Origin: SAR202 cluster bacterium
Lineage (GTDB): Bacteria > Chloroflexota > Dehalococcoidia > UBA3495
Length of the DNA stretch: 6,529 nucleotides
Assembly (NCBI GenBank): GCA_002401285.1
Contig: NVSQ01000013.1
Location: forward strand, 26,225-32,753
Direction of reading: 5' to 3'
Made by a program: the position numbers and the translations under genes
Shown here: positions 6,383-6,529 of the stretch, piece after piece
Layout: every line of letters begins with the position of its first letter
How positions within the stretch are numbered: the first letter of the stretch is position 1
The notes under the pieces: generated by a model
Told to the model about the DNA's origin: nothing
The model's input: only the letters and a program-made list of their open reading frames with translations
The model's database searches: none

Positions 6383-6408
6383 GAATATATTCGAGGGTTT
6401 ATCGATAA
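6383..6408. promoter_or_regulatory. Two 10-bp palindromes upstream of the binding-protein promoter
   Basis: GAATATATTC (6383-6392) and TTATCGATAA (6399-6408) are each perfect palindromes. Their centres are 16 bases apart, and they lie 18-43 bases upstream of the -35 box. Such AT-rich palindromes could be regulator sites, or just the AT-rich upstream element of the promoter. The two are not copies of one another, which weakens the case for one regulator binding both. Confidence 0.3.
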
Positions 6409-6470
6409 CTATGATACAGATACCGCATGATTATTCGAAGATTGGACGGAATAGTGGGTATCAGGAATGG

Positions 6471-6492
6471 CATCTCTCAAATCTGAGGGATG
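6471..6492. other. Small hairpin at the distal right end
   Basis: CATCTCTCA (6471-6479) and TGAGGGATG (6484-6492) can pair over 9 positions with one mismatch (a U-G pair in + strand RNA) around a 4-base loop. No T-run follows on either strand. It could be the terminator of a gene to the right of the window or chance. Otherwise I see nothing coding in 6289-6529. Confidence 0.3.
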
Positions 6493-6529
6493 GTCGACTC
6501 GTTTCCACAATAGACGGTGGCCGGAAGAT

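Overview
The window holds one complete peptide-type ABC importer (the Opp/Dpp/Nik class, PepT family): two ATPases, two permeases and a lipoprotein solute-binding protein. No other gene is visible. The organism is bacterial. The binding protein carries a long Glu/Val/Ile/Lys stalk built from KEVPVEK-like repeats just after its lipoprotein cysteine. I associate that feature with Chloroflexota (SAR202 and Dehalococcoidia-like lineages). This placement is an inference from style; no marker gene is present.

Layout: 1-125 is a leader with a weak -10 box and a strong Shine-Dalgarno. Next come oppD-like (126-1139) and oppF-like (1120-2178) ATPase genes on the + strand, overlapping by 20 bases. A perfect 16-bp hairpin at 2198-2233 sits between the convergent units. 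On the - strand, in transcription order, are the binding protein (6273 down to 4288), a 161-base gap with a 15-bp hairpin (4203-4241), oppB-like (4126-3191, TTG start) and oppC-like (3172-2273). The rightmost 256 bases (6274-6529) are non-coding. They hold a good sigma70-type promoter for the binding protein, two 10-bp palindromes just upstream of it, and a small distal hairpin.

How the parts work together: the lipoprotein captures a ligand outside the membrane and delivers it to the OppB/OppC channel, and the OppD/OppF heterodimer powers import. The ligand cannot be told from sequence; peptides are the default for the family, but nickel, opines and some glycosides are also carried by relatives. 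The unusual points are the split, convergent arrangement of a normally collinear five-gene operon, and a polar stretch (SSSAAS) directly after an intact ABC signature in the OppD-like ATPase, where the family has a hydrophobic helix. Smaller points are the stalk repeats, a likely misplaced default start for the binding protein, and several leader and intergenic RNA structures. I see no evidence of a wholly new system; this is a recognisable transporter with some odd details.
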